In this document: piece after piece, positions 45,206-56,290 of the stretch
Position numbering within the stretch: the first letter of the stretch is position 1
How the letters are laid out: every line of letters starts with the position of its first letter
DNA from: Hordeum vulgare subsp. vulgare
Taxonomy: Eukaryota; Streptophyta; Magnoliopsida; Poales; Poaceae
DNA: 64,000 nucleotides
Reading direction: 5' to 3'
NCBI RefSeq assembly: GCF_904849725.1
Contig: NC_058521.1
Location: 98,504,244-98,568,243 of the forward strand
Translations under genes and position numbers: made by a program
The notes under the pieces: model-generated
The model's input: only the letters and a program-made list of their open reading frames with translations
Database searches by the model: none
Told to the model about the DNA's origin: nothing

Positions 45206-46780
45206 TGATGTCCCACAAGCGTATGGGATCGCAACAGTTTTCGAGGGTAGAGTATTCAACCCAAATTTATTGATTTGCTCACAAGGGGAAGCTAAATAAT
45301 ATTCTCAAGTATTAGCAGCTGAGTTGTCAATTCAGCCACACCTAAAAGATTAGTGTCTCCAAGCAAAGTATCAGTAGCAAGGTAGTATGATAGCAACGAC
45401 ACCAGAAAATGCTTTGACAATTCCCAGCAATGGCGCCAAAAAAGGCCATGTTGACGGGATGTTAGCGCCAACAAAGTCTTGCAACAAGTAATAGCGGAGT
45501 AGCGAGGAACAGTAGTACCAGCAAGAACAAAGTAACAAGTAACAGAAGTAGTGACAGCAGCAACAAAGTGGCAGCGGCAGCAAAGTGGCCCAATCCCTTT
45601 TGTAGCAAGGGACAAGCCTAGGCAAAGTAACGTAGTGAGAACCAGTAGTAAAAGACTCGTAGGTAGTGGATCCGTGATGGATGAGTGTGAAGGATGTGAG
45701 TCCTCATGTAACAGCTATAACACGGAGAGATATGTGGCTAGCTCCCGTTCATCAATCTAATGTAGGCATGTATTCCGTATGTAGTCATACGTGCTTAGGG
45801 AAAAGAACTTGCATGACATCTATTGTCCATCCCTCCCGTGGCAGCGGGGTCCTAATTGAAACTACGGGATATTAAGGTTCTCCTTTTAATAAAGAACCGG
45901 ACCAACGCATTAACACGTGGTGAATACATGAACTCCTCATACTATGGTCATCTTCCGGGAGTGGTTCCGGCTATTGTCACTCCGGGGTTGCCGGGTCATA
46001 ACACATAGTAGGTGACTACAACTTGCAAGATAGGATCTAAAACACACATATATTGGTGACAAAATAATAGGTTCATATCTGAAATCATGGCACTCTGGCC
46101 CTAGTGACAAGCATTAAGCATAGCCAAGTAGTAGCAACATCAATCTAGAACATAGTGGTTACTAGGGATCAATCCCCCTCAAGAACTAACTCGATTACAT
46201 GATAGATCTCATCCAACTCATCACCGTCCAGCAAGCCTACAATGAGATTACTCATGAACGATGAAGAGCATCATGAAATTGTCGATGGAGAAAGGTTGAT
46301 GATGACGATGGCGACGATTTCCCCTCTCGGGAGCCCGAAACGGACTCCAGATCTGCCCTCCAGATGAAGAATAGGATGTGGCGGCGCCTCCGTATCGCAA
46401 AACTCAATGAAACCTTCTCTCTGATTTTTTTTCCTGGCGAAACGGAAGATAGAGAACTGAGATTGGGGGCGGTGGTGCCACGTGGGCCCCACAAGCCCTC
46501 ATGGCGAGGCCATAGGTGGTGGTCCCGGCCCAGGGGCTTGTGGCCCACTGGAACGCCCCCTCACGTGGAACTTTGCGCAGGTATTTTTCTTTTATTCCAG
46601 AAAAAATCTCCATAAATTTTCAGGACGTTCCGAGAACTTTCATTTCTGCACAAAAACAACACCATGGCAATTCTGCTGAAAACACCGTTAGTCCGGGTTA
46701 GTTCCATTCAAATCATGCAAATTAGAGTCCAAAACAAGGGCAAAAGAGTTCGGAAAAGTAGATACGACGGAGACGTATCA
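45206..46780 (-). mobile_element. 3' LTR of A3
   Basis: Plus-strand left end tgatgtcccacaagc, right end gacgtatca at 46780, followed by the polypurine tract. Contains primer-site-like stretches at 45392-45412 and 45421-45445 and a trinucleotide array at 45485-45580. Confidence 0.9.
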
Positions 46781-48648
46781 ACTCCCCAAGCTTAAAGCCT
46801 TGCTTGTCCTCAAGCAATTCAGTTGACAAACTGAAAGACACAAAAGAAAAACTTTGACGAACTCTGTTTGATCTTGTTGTTGCAACTATGTCTAACTCAT
46901 AACCAGAATTTCAGCAACATCACAAGCAAACCACATAAGCAAATGACATCTAGGTCTCACGGTAAACTCATATCAATGGCATAATCAACTAGCGAGCAAA
47001 TAATAATAAGGCTCAAGTGTCAACACTTCAATCAAAACAACATGAAGCAATACGAATAGATGGTATCTCGCTAGCTCTTTCTGAGACCGCAAAACATAAA
47101 TGCAGAGCACCTTAAAAGACCAAGGGCTGACTAAACATTTAATTCATGGCAATGAAGATCCAGTCATAGTCATACTCAACACAGTTAAAAGCAAAGCATA
47201 AAAATGACAGAGGTGCTCTCTAATTTGTGCTTTTGTAAGAGGAGGATGACTCAACAGGAATATAAATAGACAGGCCCTTCGCAGAGGCAAGCATTGATTT
47301 GCAGAGGTGCCAGAGCTCAAGCTTTGAAAACAGAGATAATAATTTTGGGTGGCATGCTTTCATTGTCAATGCAATGACTAAGAGTTCTCAACATCTTCCA
47401 TGCTACACATGCTATAGGTGGTTCCCAAATAGAAAAGTAAAGTTTTGACTCCCCCAACCACCAATCAATGACACTCCATGGCTAGCCGAATCCTCGGGTA
47501 CCGTCCAGACCAACATCAATCCTGGGTTTAGTTTTGTTTGCAATTATCTTTTCGATTTGAGCATGGAACTGGGAATTCCAATTACCGGCCCCTTTCTCGT
47601 GAATGATAGTGAATAAACACATATCGAGGATAACACACCTAGCATGGAAGATACCAATAGCCCTCTGTCACCACATGAGCGGTTTGTGCATGCAAAACAG
47701 ATTATTTCTTGATGTTTTAGAGAGTGGCACATGCTAATTTACTTGGAACAGCAGGTAGATACCACACATAGGTAGGTATGGTGGACTCATATGGCACAAC
47801 TTTGGGTTTATGGAAGTGGATGCACAAGCAGTATTCCCGCTTAGTACAAGTGAAGGCTAGCAAAAGACTGGGAAGCGACCAACTAGAGAGCGACAACAGT
47901 CATCAAAATGCATTGAGATTAACTAACATTGAGTGCAAGCATGAGTAGGACATAAATCACCATGAACATGAACATCATAGAGGCTATGTTGATTTTGTTT
48001 CAACTACATGCGTGAACATGCGCCAAGTCAAGCCACTTCAAACATTCACAGGAGGATACCATCCTATCATACTACATCATAGTCATTTCAACATTCATGT
48101 TGGCAACCAAGACAAACCATTATAAGCTCCTAGCAAAGTAAGCATGGCATAAGCAACTATGATCTCTAAGTTGTCAATGCAAACATGTTTCTCTCACAAC
48201 AAAGCTGAATCAGGCATGATGAGCTAGTCATATTTACAAAAACAAAATAGATCGAGTTCATACCAGCTTTTTGAGGCTCAGTCACTTCATCATATATCGT
48301 CATTATTGCCTTTCACTTGCACGACCGAACGATGTGAACAATAATAAGAGTGCTCGTGCATTGGACTAAACCTGGAATCTGCAGGAAAACACAAAGAGAA
48401 GACAAAGTAATATGGCTCTTTGAAAGCTAAACAGGTATGCAAGCAAGAGCCACTAAACATTGTAACCAATATCTTCTACCTTGACTCAAAGAAAAAGAAA
48501 ACTATCTACACCAGAAAGCTCCCAACAAGCAAAAGAAGAAAAAGGAAATATTTTTGGGTTTTCTCAAACTAGACAGACACATGAAAAGAAAACAAGAAAA
48601 AGAAAATAAACTAGCATGGATGATACAATGGCAAAGTGTGAACACCGG
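46781..48648 (-). other. 3' untranslated interior of A3
   Basis: Polypurine tract at 46781-46793 and a second copy of the motif at 48700-48712 just inside the end of the 3' ORF. The sequence matches 23969-25870. No gene seen. Confidence 0.7.
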
Positions 48649-49755
48649 CTAACAAAGTGAAAGCATAAGCAAGAATGTAAAGTCGGTGAGAACACGTACT
48701 CCCCCAAGCTTAGGCTTTTGGTCTAACTTGGTCAACTCCCAAGGATGGTCCTGGCGAAACCCGAAATCGTAATGAGGGTTGTACGGGAGCGCTGCAACCA
48801 CTGCCTGAATAGCTGCCTCACGGAGACGAGCAGCCTTCGCCTCCCTCTCATACTCCTCTACCTCTCCTCTGGTTATGTAATATCTATGTTTTACCTGAAA
48901 GTCAAAGAAATCGGGAACAGGAAGGGTAATATGGAAAACACGATGTCGGTTAAATATCAATCGGTATAGGAGGGATTCATCATCCCTCTCAAGGAACTGG
49001 TAGCGTGTCATAACGACGCGGTCAAGGAAAGCTGTATGGAGCGGGGGATCTCTTGCGCGGATGGGTACTCCAAGAAAATTTGCTATGCGAGTGGCATAGA
49101 TGCCGCCAAAGAAATCCCCATCAATAGCATTCTTATTCAGCCTCCTTGCTATAATAGATCCCATGTTGAAGCTTTTGTCACCCGTCACTGCGCTCTTAAG
49201 GATACTAAGGTCGGGTGCGCACAGGTGGCAATGCTCAATCTTGCCATTAATGCATCTTCCTATGAAGAGGGCAAAGTAATGCAAGGCAGGAAAATGAATA
49301 CTCCCCATGGTAGCTTGCATAATGTCTCTAGTTTCTCCAACTGTAATACCAGCGCAAAAATCTCTAACCAAAGATTTAGGAGGATCATTGAAGTTACCCC
49401 AATTAGGTATTTTGCAAATTCTACTCAAATCCTCTAAGTCCATGGTATACGATTTATCATAGAGATTGAACAGCACCGATGGCTCACGGCCAGCTGAAAA
49501 TTTGAATCTACGAACAAAAGAGGCAGTGAGAGCAACATACTGTTCACATTTATCGGAGATGAATTCTTCGAGTCCGACGTTGTGAACAAATGCATCAAAC
49601 TCATCTTTGAAACCTTCCTGAATCATAAATTCATATGAAGGCCATTCACATGGTTGCACCTTCACGTCTCTAGGTTGGTAAGGATCAGGCTCCCGAATTG
49701 CAAGACGGGGACCTCTCTTGCTTGAGGAACCACCATGATAGTTTCTCTTGAACAT
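48649..49755 (-). CDS. Intact 3' ORF of A3 (Athila ORF1-like), 368 aa, function unknown
   Basis: Open from ATG 49755 (MFKRNYHGGSSSKRG) to 48649, the longest unbroken frame of the window. It has a basic N-terminus, then PCEWPSYEF, SDKCEQYVALTASFVRRF, FNLYDKSYTMDLEDL, CKIPNWGNF, GSIHFPALHYFALFIGRC, FGGIYATRIANFLGVPIR and a charged, alanine-rich helix near residues 305-330. The order of blocks equals that of the ORF at 25905-26936. No signal peptide or transmembrane segment is evident. It is placed after gag-protease, in the position of the extra ORF of Athila elements; the tie to the Athila ORF-1 family is by memory of pattern. The frame overlaps the internal polypurine-like motif, so the last 20 or so residues may be an extension of the original stop. 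Whether it is expressed is not shown. Confidence 0.75.
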   Translation of the reverse strand: MFKRNYHGGSSSKRGPRLAIREPDPYQPRDVKVQPCEWPSYEFMIQEGFKDEFDAFVHNVGLEEFISDKCEQYVALTASFVRRFKFSAGREPSVLFNLYDKSYTMDLEDLSRICKIPNWGNFNDPPKSLVRDFCAGITVGETRDIMQATMGSIHFPALHYFALFIGRCINGKIEHCHLCAPDLSILKSAVTGDKSFNMGSIIARRLNKNAIDGDFFGGIYATRIANFLGVPIRARDPPLHTAFLDRVVMTRYQFLERDDESLLYRLIFNRHRVFHITLPVPDFFDFQVKHRYYITRGEVEEYEREAKAARLREAAIQAVVAALPYNPHYDFGFRQDHPWELTKLDQKPKLGGVRVLTDFTFLLMLSLC

Positions 49756-50537
49756 CTTCCTTTTTAGGAAATTTTCAGTGACCCAAAGGAAAGGTGAACA
49801 AGGTTAAACTAAACTTGTAGCAACTACTCACACTAGTGCATAGAGACCATATTACACATCAAAACTACTTGGGACCAGCTAGAATCAGCATGCAAAGCTC
49901 AAGAACATGGTCAACAAGGCAGCAAAAATACGCGGAGTATAAGGCACTAGAGCAAAAACTAATTGGGCCAATGGAGGAATCACTTACCAAGGAGTAATTT
50001 CTCCAAAATATTTCGGACAACGGTGATTTGAGCAAAGAGATCGAAAATCCCAGCAAGATGAGCAAGAACATGGGTTTGAGCTGCGAAACAATTTTTTCTA
50101 GGCGTAGGAGAACTGGATGGGAGCAAGAATGAGTGGAGGCGGTGCCTGTGGGCCCCACAAGCCTAGGTGGCATGGCCAGGGGGGTGCCCGCACCCTTATT
50201 ACTTGTGCCCCACTAGTGTGGCCCCCAGACAGACTCTTCGTCCCAGTATTTTTCAAATATTCCAGAAAAAATCATACTTGATTTTCACAGCGTTCGGAGA
50301 ACTTTGATTTTCGGGGTACTTTTCTACCGGACGCTAAGACAGAAAACAGGGAAAACTAAACTAAATCTATCACTTTTCTTCTAAGCAACCTAAAGTGAAA
50401 GCTTGAAACATAGGTTTGTGACTCCTCGATTCATCCATCTCATGGTCATCGAAAGAAATCCGTCAATGGGGTTGATCAAATCCCCTCGACAAAACTTCTC
50501 GAATCGCAAAAGAGAACAGATAATTTCCGAATGGTCA
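49756..50537 (-). other. Spacer between protease and 3' ORF in A3, with candidate intron
   Basis: Same position and length as 26937-27738 and clearly similar. Donor text CTTGGTAAGTGA at 49987 (minus) is identical to A2. The possible acceptor (CTAAAAAG at 49760) is weaker. RT and integrase are missing here too. Confidence 0.5.
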
Positions 50538-53309
50538 CTAGGTCACCTCAATGGGGATGTGTATCTCCCCAACAAGCAAATCATACTTCATCTTGACACG
50601 AGGAATAGGGCATTCAAAGCTCCCAATAAGAATTGATGATGTTTTTTCGAAAGCATTTATACAATGTACTCGATATTGTTTCTTCGGAAAGTGCATCGTA
50701 TGCTCATTACCGTTGACATGGAAAGTGACATTTCCTTTGTTGCAATCTATAACAGCCCCTGCGGTGTTTAAAAAGGGTCTTCCGAGGATGATCGCCATGG
50801 CATTGTCCTCAGGAATATCCAAGATAACAAAGTCTGTTAAGATAGTGGTGTTAGCAACCACAACAGGCACATCCTCGCAAATGCCGATAGGTTAAGCAGT
50901 TGATTTGTCGGCCATTCGCAGATGGATTTCAGAGGGTGTCAACTTATCCAGTTCAAGCCTACAATAAAGAGACAGAGGCATAACACTAACACCGGCTCCA
51001 ACTTCGCATAAAGCAGTTCTCACGTAGTTACCTTTAATGGAGCAAGGTATAGTGGGCACACCGGGATCACCTAGTTTCTTAGGAGTTCCACCCTTGAAAG
51101 TGTAATTGGCAAGCATGGCGGAGATCTCAAGATCAGGTATCCTCCTCTTATTAGTCATAATATCTTTCATGTACTTAGCATACGGAGACATCTTGAGCAT
51201 ATCTGTCAAACGCATCTGCAGAAAGACAGGTCTGATCATTTCAACGAAGCGCTCAAAATCCTCATCATCCTTCTTCTTGGATGGTTCAGGAGGAAAGGGC
51301 ATAGGTTTCTGAACCCACGGTTCCCTTTCTTTACCGTGCTCCCTAGCAGCGAAGTCATTCTTTTCATTGCTAGGCTGTGGGTTATCAAGATCAACACTAG
51401 GTTCAATCTCCACATGTTTTTCATTGCTAGGCTGAGCATCATCATGAACATCACTATTGATATTATCATTAGGCTCATGTTCATCACCAGATTGTGTTTC
51501 AGCATGAGAGACAGAGGCATCGTTTGGACTCTCAGGTGTAGCAGCAACAGGGTTGCTAGCGTGCAAGTTCCTATCATCTTTCTTCTTCTTTCTAGGATGA
51601 CTAGGTGCATCAGTGCTAACTCCTTGAGAATCTTGTTCAACTCTCTTCGGATGACCCTCAGGATACAGAGGTTCCTGGGTCATTCTACCACCTCTAGTAA
51701 CGACTCTAACGGAATTGTCATTCAACTCATTGAGCAAGTCATTTTGAGCTTTAAGTACTTGTTCTACCTGAGTCGTAACCATAAAGGCATGTTTACTCAA
51801 AAGTTTAAGATCATTGACGTTTCTGTCCACACAAGCACTTAAATGACTAAGCATACGAGCATTCTTTTCCAATTGTCTGCTAACATAATCGTTGAAACTC
51901 TGTTGTTTGACAACGAAGTTATCAAATTCATCCATGCATAAGCTAGCAGGTTTATCAAAAGGAATATCACTCTCATCAAACCTACGCACAGAATTTACTT
52001 CTACTACCTGTATCGGGTTATCGAGACCATGGATCTCTTTGATAGGTGGTAGATTTTTCACATCTTCAGATTTAATGCCTTTCTCTCGCATAGATTTCTT
52101 GTCTTATTGCATATCTTTAGGACTGAGGAATAGAATACCTCTTTTCTTCGGAGCTGGCTTAGGTGGTTCGGCAATAGTCCAAGCATTCTCATTGCACAAG
52201 ATGTTGTTCAATAGAATCTCAGCTTGTTCTACGGTTCGTTACCTAAAAACACTACCGACACAACTATCTAAGTGGTCTTTGGAAGCATCAGTAAGTCCAT
52301 TATAGAAGATATCAAGTATGTCGTTCTTCTCAAGAGGGTGATCAGGCAAGGCATTCAGTAGCTGGATAAGCCTCCCCCAAGCTTGTGGGACACTCTCTTC
52401 TTCAGCTTGAGCAAAGTTGTATATTTCCTGCAAGGCAGCTTGCTTCTTATGGGCAGGGAAATATTTTTCACAGAAGTAATAGACCATGTCCTAGGGACTA
52501 CGTACACAACCAGGCGCAAGAGAAGTGAACCAAGTCTTAGCATCATCCTTTAGCGAGAAAGGAAACAACTAAAGCATATAGTAGTGGCTGATCTTTTCCT
52601 TACTAGTGAATAGGGTGGCTATATCGTGCAGTTTGGTAAGATGGGCTACAACCATTTCAGACTCATAATCGTGAAAAGGATCAGATTGGACCAGAGTGAT
52701 TAACTCAGGGTCGACAGAGAATTCATAACCCTTATCGGTCACAAAGATAGGCGAAGTAGCAAACTTCGGGTCGTATTTCATCCTAGCGTTCAAAGATTTT
52801 TCTTTCCACTTGCGCAGAAGTTTCTCAACATCATAGCTATCCTTACACGCAAGAAAGTCCTCAGCTATCTCTCCCTCCATAACATAGCGCGTATTAGGCA
52901 TAATAGACAATTCATGCATAGTTGCAGGTTCTACTTCAATAGTATCAGCAGTTTCAGAAGTATCATCACATCTAGCAGCAACTCTAGCAATATGTGCATC
53001 AAGGGCACCAAGTGTCAAAGCAGTATCAGTCATAGCATCATCAGGCATAGTATCAAGCATAGCATCGTCACGCATAGTATCAAGCATGGCATCATCAGGC
53101 ATAGTATCTAGCATAGCATCATAAGCATCATGGGCAGCACAAGTAGCATCATCAAGAACAAGCGACATATCAAGATTTCTAGCAGGAGGCGATGTCGCAA
53201 ACTTACTCAAAACGGAAGGTGAATCAAGTGCAGAGCTAGATGGCAGTTCCTTACCTCTCCTCGTAGTGGAAGGTGGGATTTTAGTTCTTGGATCTTTCGG
53301 GTTCCTCAT
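50538..53309 (-). pseudogene. gag-protease of element A3
   Basis: One frame from ATG 53309 (MRNPKDPRTK) with in-frame stops near 52570, 52494, 52240, 52106 and 50894 and otherwise open for over 900 codons. Domains: Ser-rich start, short DAMLDT repeat (53020-53130), capsid domain (EDFLACKDSYD, LHDIATLF, FSLKDDAK), PQAWGRLIQLLNALPDHPL, a long acidic linker, KMSPYAKYMKDI and the protease. Its active site reads ALCEVGAGVSVMP: the catalytic Asp is Glu (50995-51015). AIILGRPFLNT and GEIHIPIEVT follow. Upstream of the ATG the frame is open through the primer site into the LTR (to 53441). Role as in A2. Confidence 0.82.
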
Positions 53310-53359
53310 AGTGACCAGCAGACGTAAATCCCAAGTGACCCAGAGAATATAGTTGTGCC

Positions 53360-53377
53360 TCCCCGTCAACGGCGCCA
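53360..53377 (-). other. Primer-binding site of A3 (tRNA-Asp)
   Basis: Minus strand TGGCGCCGTTGACGGGGA, one mismatch to the tRNA-Asp complement, ten bases from the LTR. Confidence 0.85.
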
Positions 53378-53387
53378 GAAAAAGCCT

Positions 53388-54957
53388 TGATGTCCCACAA
53401 GCATATGGGATCGCAGCAGTTTTCGAGGGTAGAGTATTCAACCCAAATTTATTGATTCGCTCACAAGGGGAAGCTAAAGAATATTCTCAAGTATTAGCAG
53501 CTGAGTTTTCAATTCAACCACACCTGAAAGATTAGTGACTGCAAGCAAAGTATCAGTAGCAAGGTAGTATGATAGCAACGACACCAGAAAAAGCTTTGAC
53601 AATTCCCAGCAATGGCGCCAGAAAAGGTCCTGTTGACGGGATGTTAGCGCCAACAAAGTCTTGCAACAAGTAAGAGCGGAGTAGCGAGGAACAGTAGTAC
53701 GAGCAGCATCAAAGTAACAAGTAACAGCAGTAGTGACAACAGCAAAGTGACAGCCGCAGCAAAGTGGCAGCGGCAGCAAAGTGGCCCAATCCCTTTTGTA
53801 GCAAGGGACAAGCCTAGGCAAAGTAACATAGTGAGAACCAGTAGTAAAATACTTGTAGGCAGTGGATCGGTGATGGATGAGTGTGATGGATGTGATTCAT
53901 CATGTAACAGCTACAACACGGAGAGATATGTGGCTAGCTCCCGTTCATCAATCTAATGTAGGCATGTATTCCGTATGTAGTCAGACGTGCTTAGGGAAAA
54001 GAACTTGCATGACATCTATTGTCCATCCCTCCCGTGGCAGCGGGGTCCTAATGGAAACAACGGGATATTAAGGTTCTCCATCTAATAAAGTACTGGACCA
54101 ATGCATTAAGACGCGGTGAATACATGAACTCCTGATACTATGGTCATCTCCGGGAGTGGTTCCGACTATTGTCACTCCGGGGTTGCCGGGTCATAACACA
54201 TAGTAGGTGACTACAACTTGCAAGATAGGATCTAAAACACACATATATTGGCGACAACATAATAGGTTCATATCTGAAATCATGTCACTCGGGCTCTAGT
54301 GACAAGCATTAAGCATTGCGAAGTAGTAGAAACATCAATCTAGAACACATTGGATACTAGGGATCAATCCCCGTCAAGAACTAACTCGATTACATGATAG
54401 ATCTGATCCAAATCATCACCGTCCAGCAAGCCTACGATGAGATTACTCACAAACAATGAAGAACATCATGGAATTGTCGATGGAGAAAGGTTGACGATGA
54501 CGATGGCGACAATTTCCCCTCTCCGGAGCCCGAAACGGACTCCAGATCCGCCCTCCAGATGAAGAACAGGATGTGGCGGCGCCTCCGTATCGCAAAACGC
54601 GATGAAACCTTCTCTCTGATTTTTTTCCAGGCGAAACGGAAGATATAGAACTGATATTGGGGGCCCCACAAGCCCTCATGGCGCGGCCATAGGGGGTGAC
54701 CGTGGCCCAGGGGCTTGTGGCCCACTAGCACACCCCCTCACGTGGAACTTTGCGCAGGTATTTTTCTTTTATTCGAGAAAAAACCACCGTAAATTTTCAG
54801 GACGTTCCGAGAACTTTCATTTCTGCACAAAAACAACACCATGGCAATTCTGCTGAAAACAACATTAGTCCGGGTTATTTCCATTCAAATCATGCAAATT
54901 AGAGTCCAAAACAAGGGCAAAAGAGTTCAGAAAAGTAGATACGATGGAGAAGTTTTA
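53388..54957 (-). mobile_element. 5' LTR of A3
   Basis: 1570 bases, matching 45206-46780. Its outer end reads gatggagaagtttta where the other LTR has gacggagacgtatca, so the usual TG start is lost. The target duplication GCCGG follows directly. Confidence 0.88.
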
Positions 54958-55510
54958 GCCGGCAGCAACCTCAAGTTCATTTACACCGACACGCTCAGGG
55001 CAATGGACATCCCATTGTCACAACTGAGCAAGAGCAACAAGCATTTCCATGGGTTCAATCCCAGAAAGAAGTCTGAGTCACTCCTCCAGATTTCCCCGAG
55101 CGTCGTATTCGGGAACGAAAAAATTACAGGAAGGAGCGACTGACCTTCGAGGTGGTGGACTTCTAAAGCGCTTATCACGCCATCCTTGGTAGGCCCGCCT
55201 ACACATATTTCATGGTCAGACCATGTTACGTGTATCTTAAGCTCATGATGTCAGGACTGAGAGTCGTGCTTACGGTGACCGACAATCAGAAGATTGCCGA
55301 GGAGTGCCTCCAACAGGGCTCCAAAATTGCCAGTGAGCAATTCCTTGGAGTCGAGCTCGATGGATACAAGACGACGGTACACACTGCGAATTTTCTTAAG
55401 TTGAAGCGGGGAGCTACTGATTCCGCTTTTCAGTCAGCTTCTGAGACCAAGCAGGTGCACGTTCATCCCAACGACCCGAGTGCCCGAGGGGCAAACATTT
55501 CCACGTAACT
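54958..55510 (+). pseudogene. Protease of element B, second part
   Basis: Continues the active site begun at 45195 (MDAGSNLKFIYTDTL). It then reads FHGFNPRKKSESLLQI, LTFEVVDF, a stop at 55163-55165, and YHAILGRPAYTYFMV, the second protease motif. The linker runs to ANIST. The Asp is present. A frame change near 55137 and a stop break it. The enzyme would cleave the Gag-Pol polyprotein of B. Confidence 0.82.
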
Positions 55511-56290
55511 CGGTGAAAAATAGGAAGTCGAGCTCATCCAATTCCTCTGTGGGAATTGGGACATCTTTGCATGGAAATTGTGTGACATGTCGGGTGTTCC
55601 AAGTGAGTTGGTTGAGAATCACCTTCGAGTGGACTCCAAGGTCAAGGCTGTCAAAGAACACTTGCGCCTTTACTCCGTGGAGAAACGCAAGGCGATTGGT
55701 GAGGAGATTACTCGGCTCCTAGTTGTTGAGTTATTCACTAGCTTTACCACTCCGAGTGGTTTGAGAATGTGGTCATGGTTCGCAAGAAGAACAATTCACT
55801 CTAAATGTGTGTTTACCTCAAGAACCTCCGTCGGGCCTGCCTAACATATCATTTCCCCCTACCTCGCATATACCAGATTGTAGACTCTACTATCGGATGT
55901 GAATGCTTGTCGTTCCTCGATGCGTACTCTGGGTACCACCAGATCCGAATGTATGGCCCAATGAAATACAAAAGGCCACCATGACCCCATTCGGGTGTTT
56001 GTGCTACATCACTATGACTTTAGGTCTCAAAAACATTGGGGTTACTTTCCATGTTATGATCCAGAAATGCTTTCAAAAGAAAATCAGTCAGAACATGGAG
56101 GCTTACATGGATGATGTGATGGTCATGTTTAGGAAAGGTTCCGACCTCGTGACTGACCTCGGCGAAACCTTCATTAACTGGCGGCTATATGTGATCAAAC
56201 TCAAACCGGCCAAGTGTACCTTCGATGTGCCAGCCGGCAAATTACTCGGTTTCCTCATTTCCGAATGAGGCATCGATGCTAATATAACCT
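55511..56290 (+). pseudogene. Reverse transcriptase of element B
   Basis: An N-terminal linker (NWDIFAWKLCDMSGVP, EKRKAIGEEITRLL) leads to RT blocks in three frames: VRKKNNS, FPLPRIYQIVDST, LSFLDAYSGYHQI, then, open from 55903, MTPFGCLCYITMTLGLKN and EAYMDDVMVMF with the catalytic YMDD at 56104-56115 intact. KPAKCTFDVPAGKLLGFL follows. Frame changes around 55770 and 55920 disable it. It is the part that would copy the RNA genome into DNA. Confidence 0.85.

Larger units (their letters stand above)
45206..54957 (-). mobile_element. Element A3: Athila-like non-autonomous retrotransposon, complete
   Basis: LTRs of 1575 and 1570 bases flank a 6.6 kb interior with primer site, gag-protease, spacer, a 368-codon 3' ORF and a 1.9 kb untranslated part. 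GCCGG occurs at 45201-45205 and 54958-54962 as a perfect target duplication. The host frame (MDAG then SNLKFIY) is restored across it. RT and integrase are absent. Its LTR, gag and protease resemble A2 closely. Confidence 0.92.

Noticed and set aside
49036..49437. Plus-strand 133-aa ORF
   Set aside because: Antisense to the intact 368-aa ORF of A3 and without recognisable domains.
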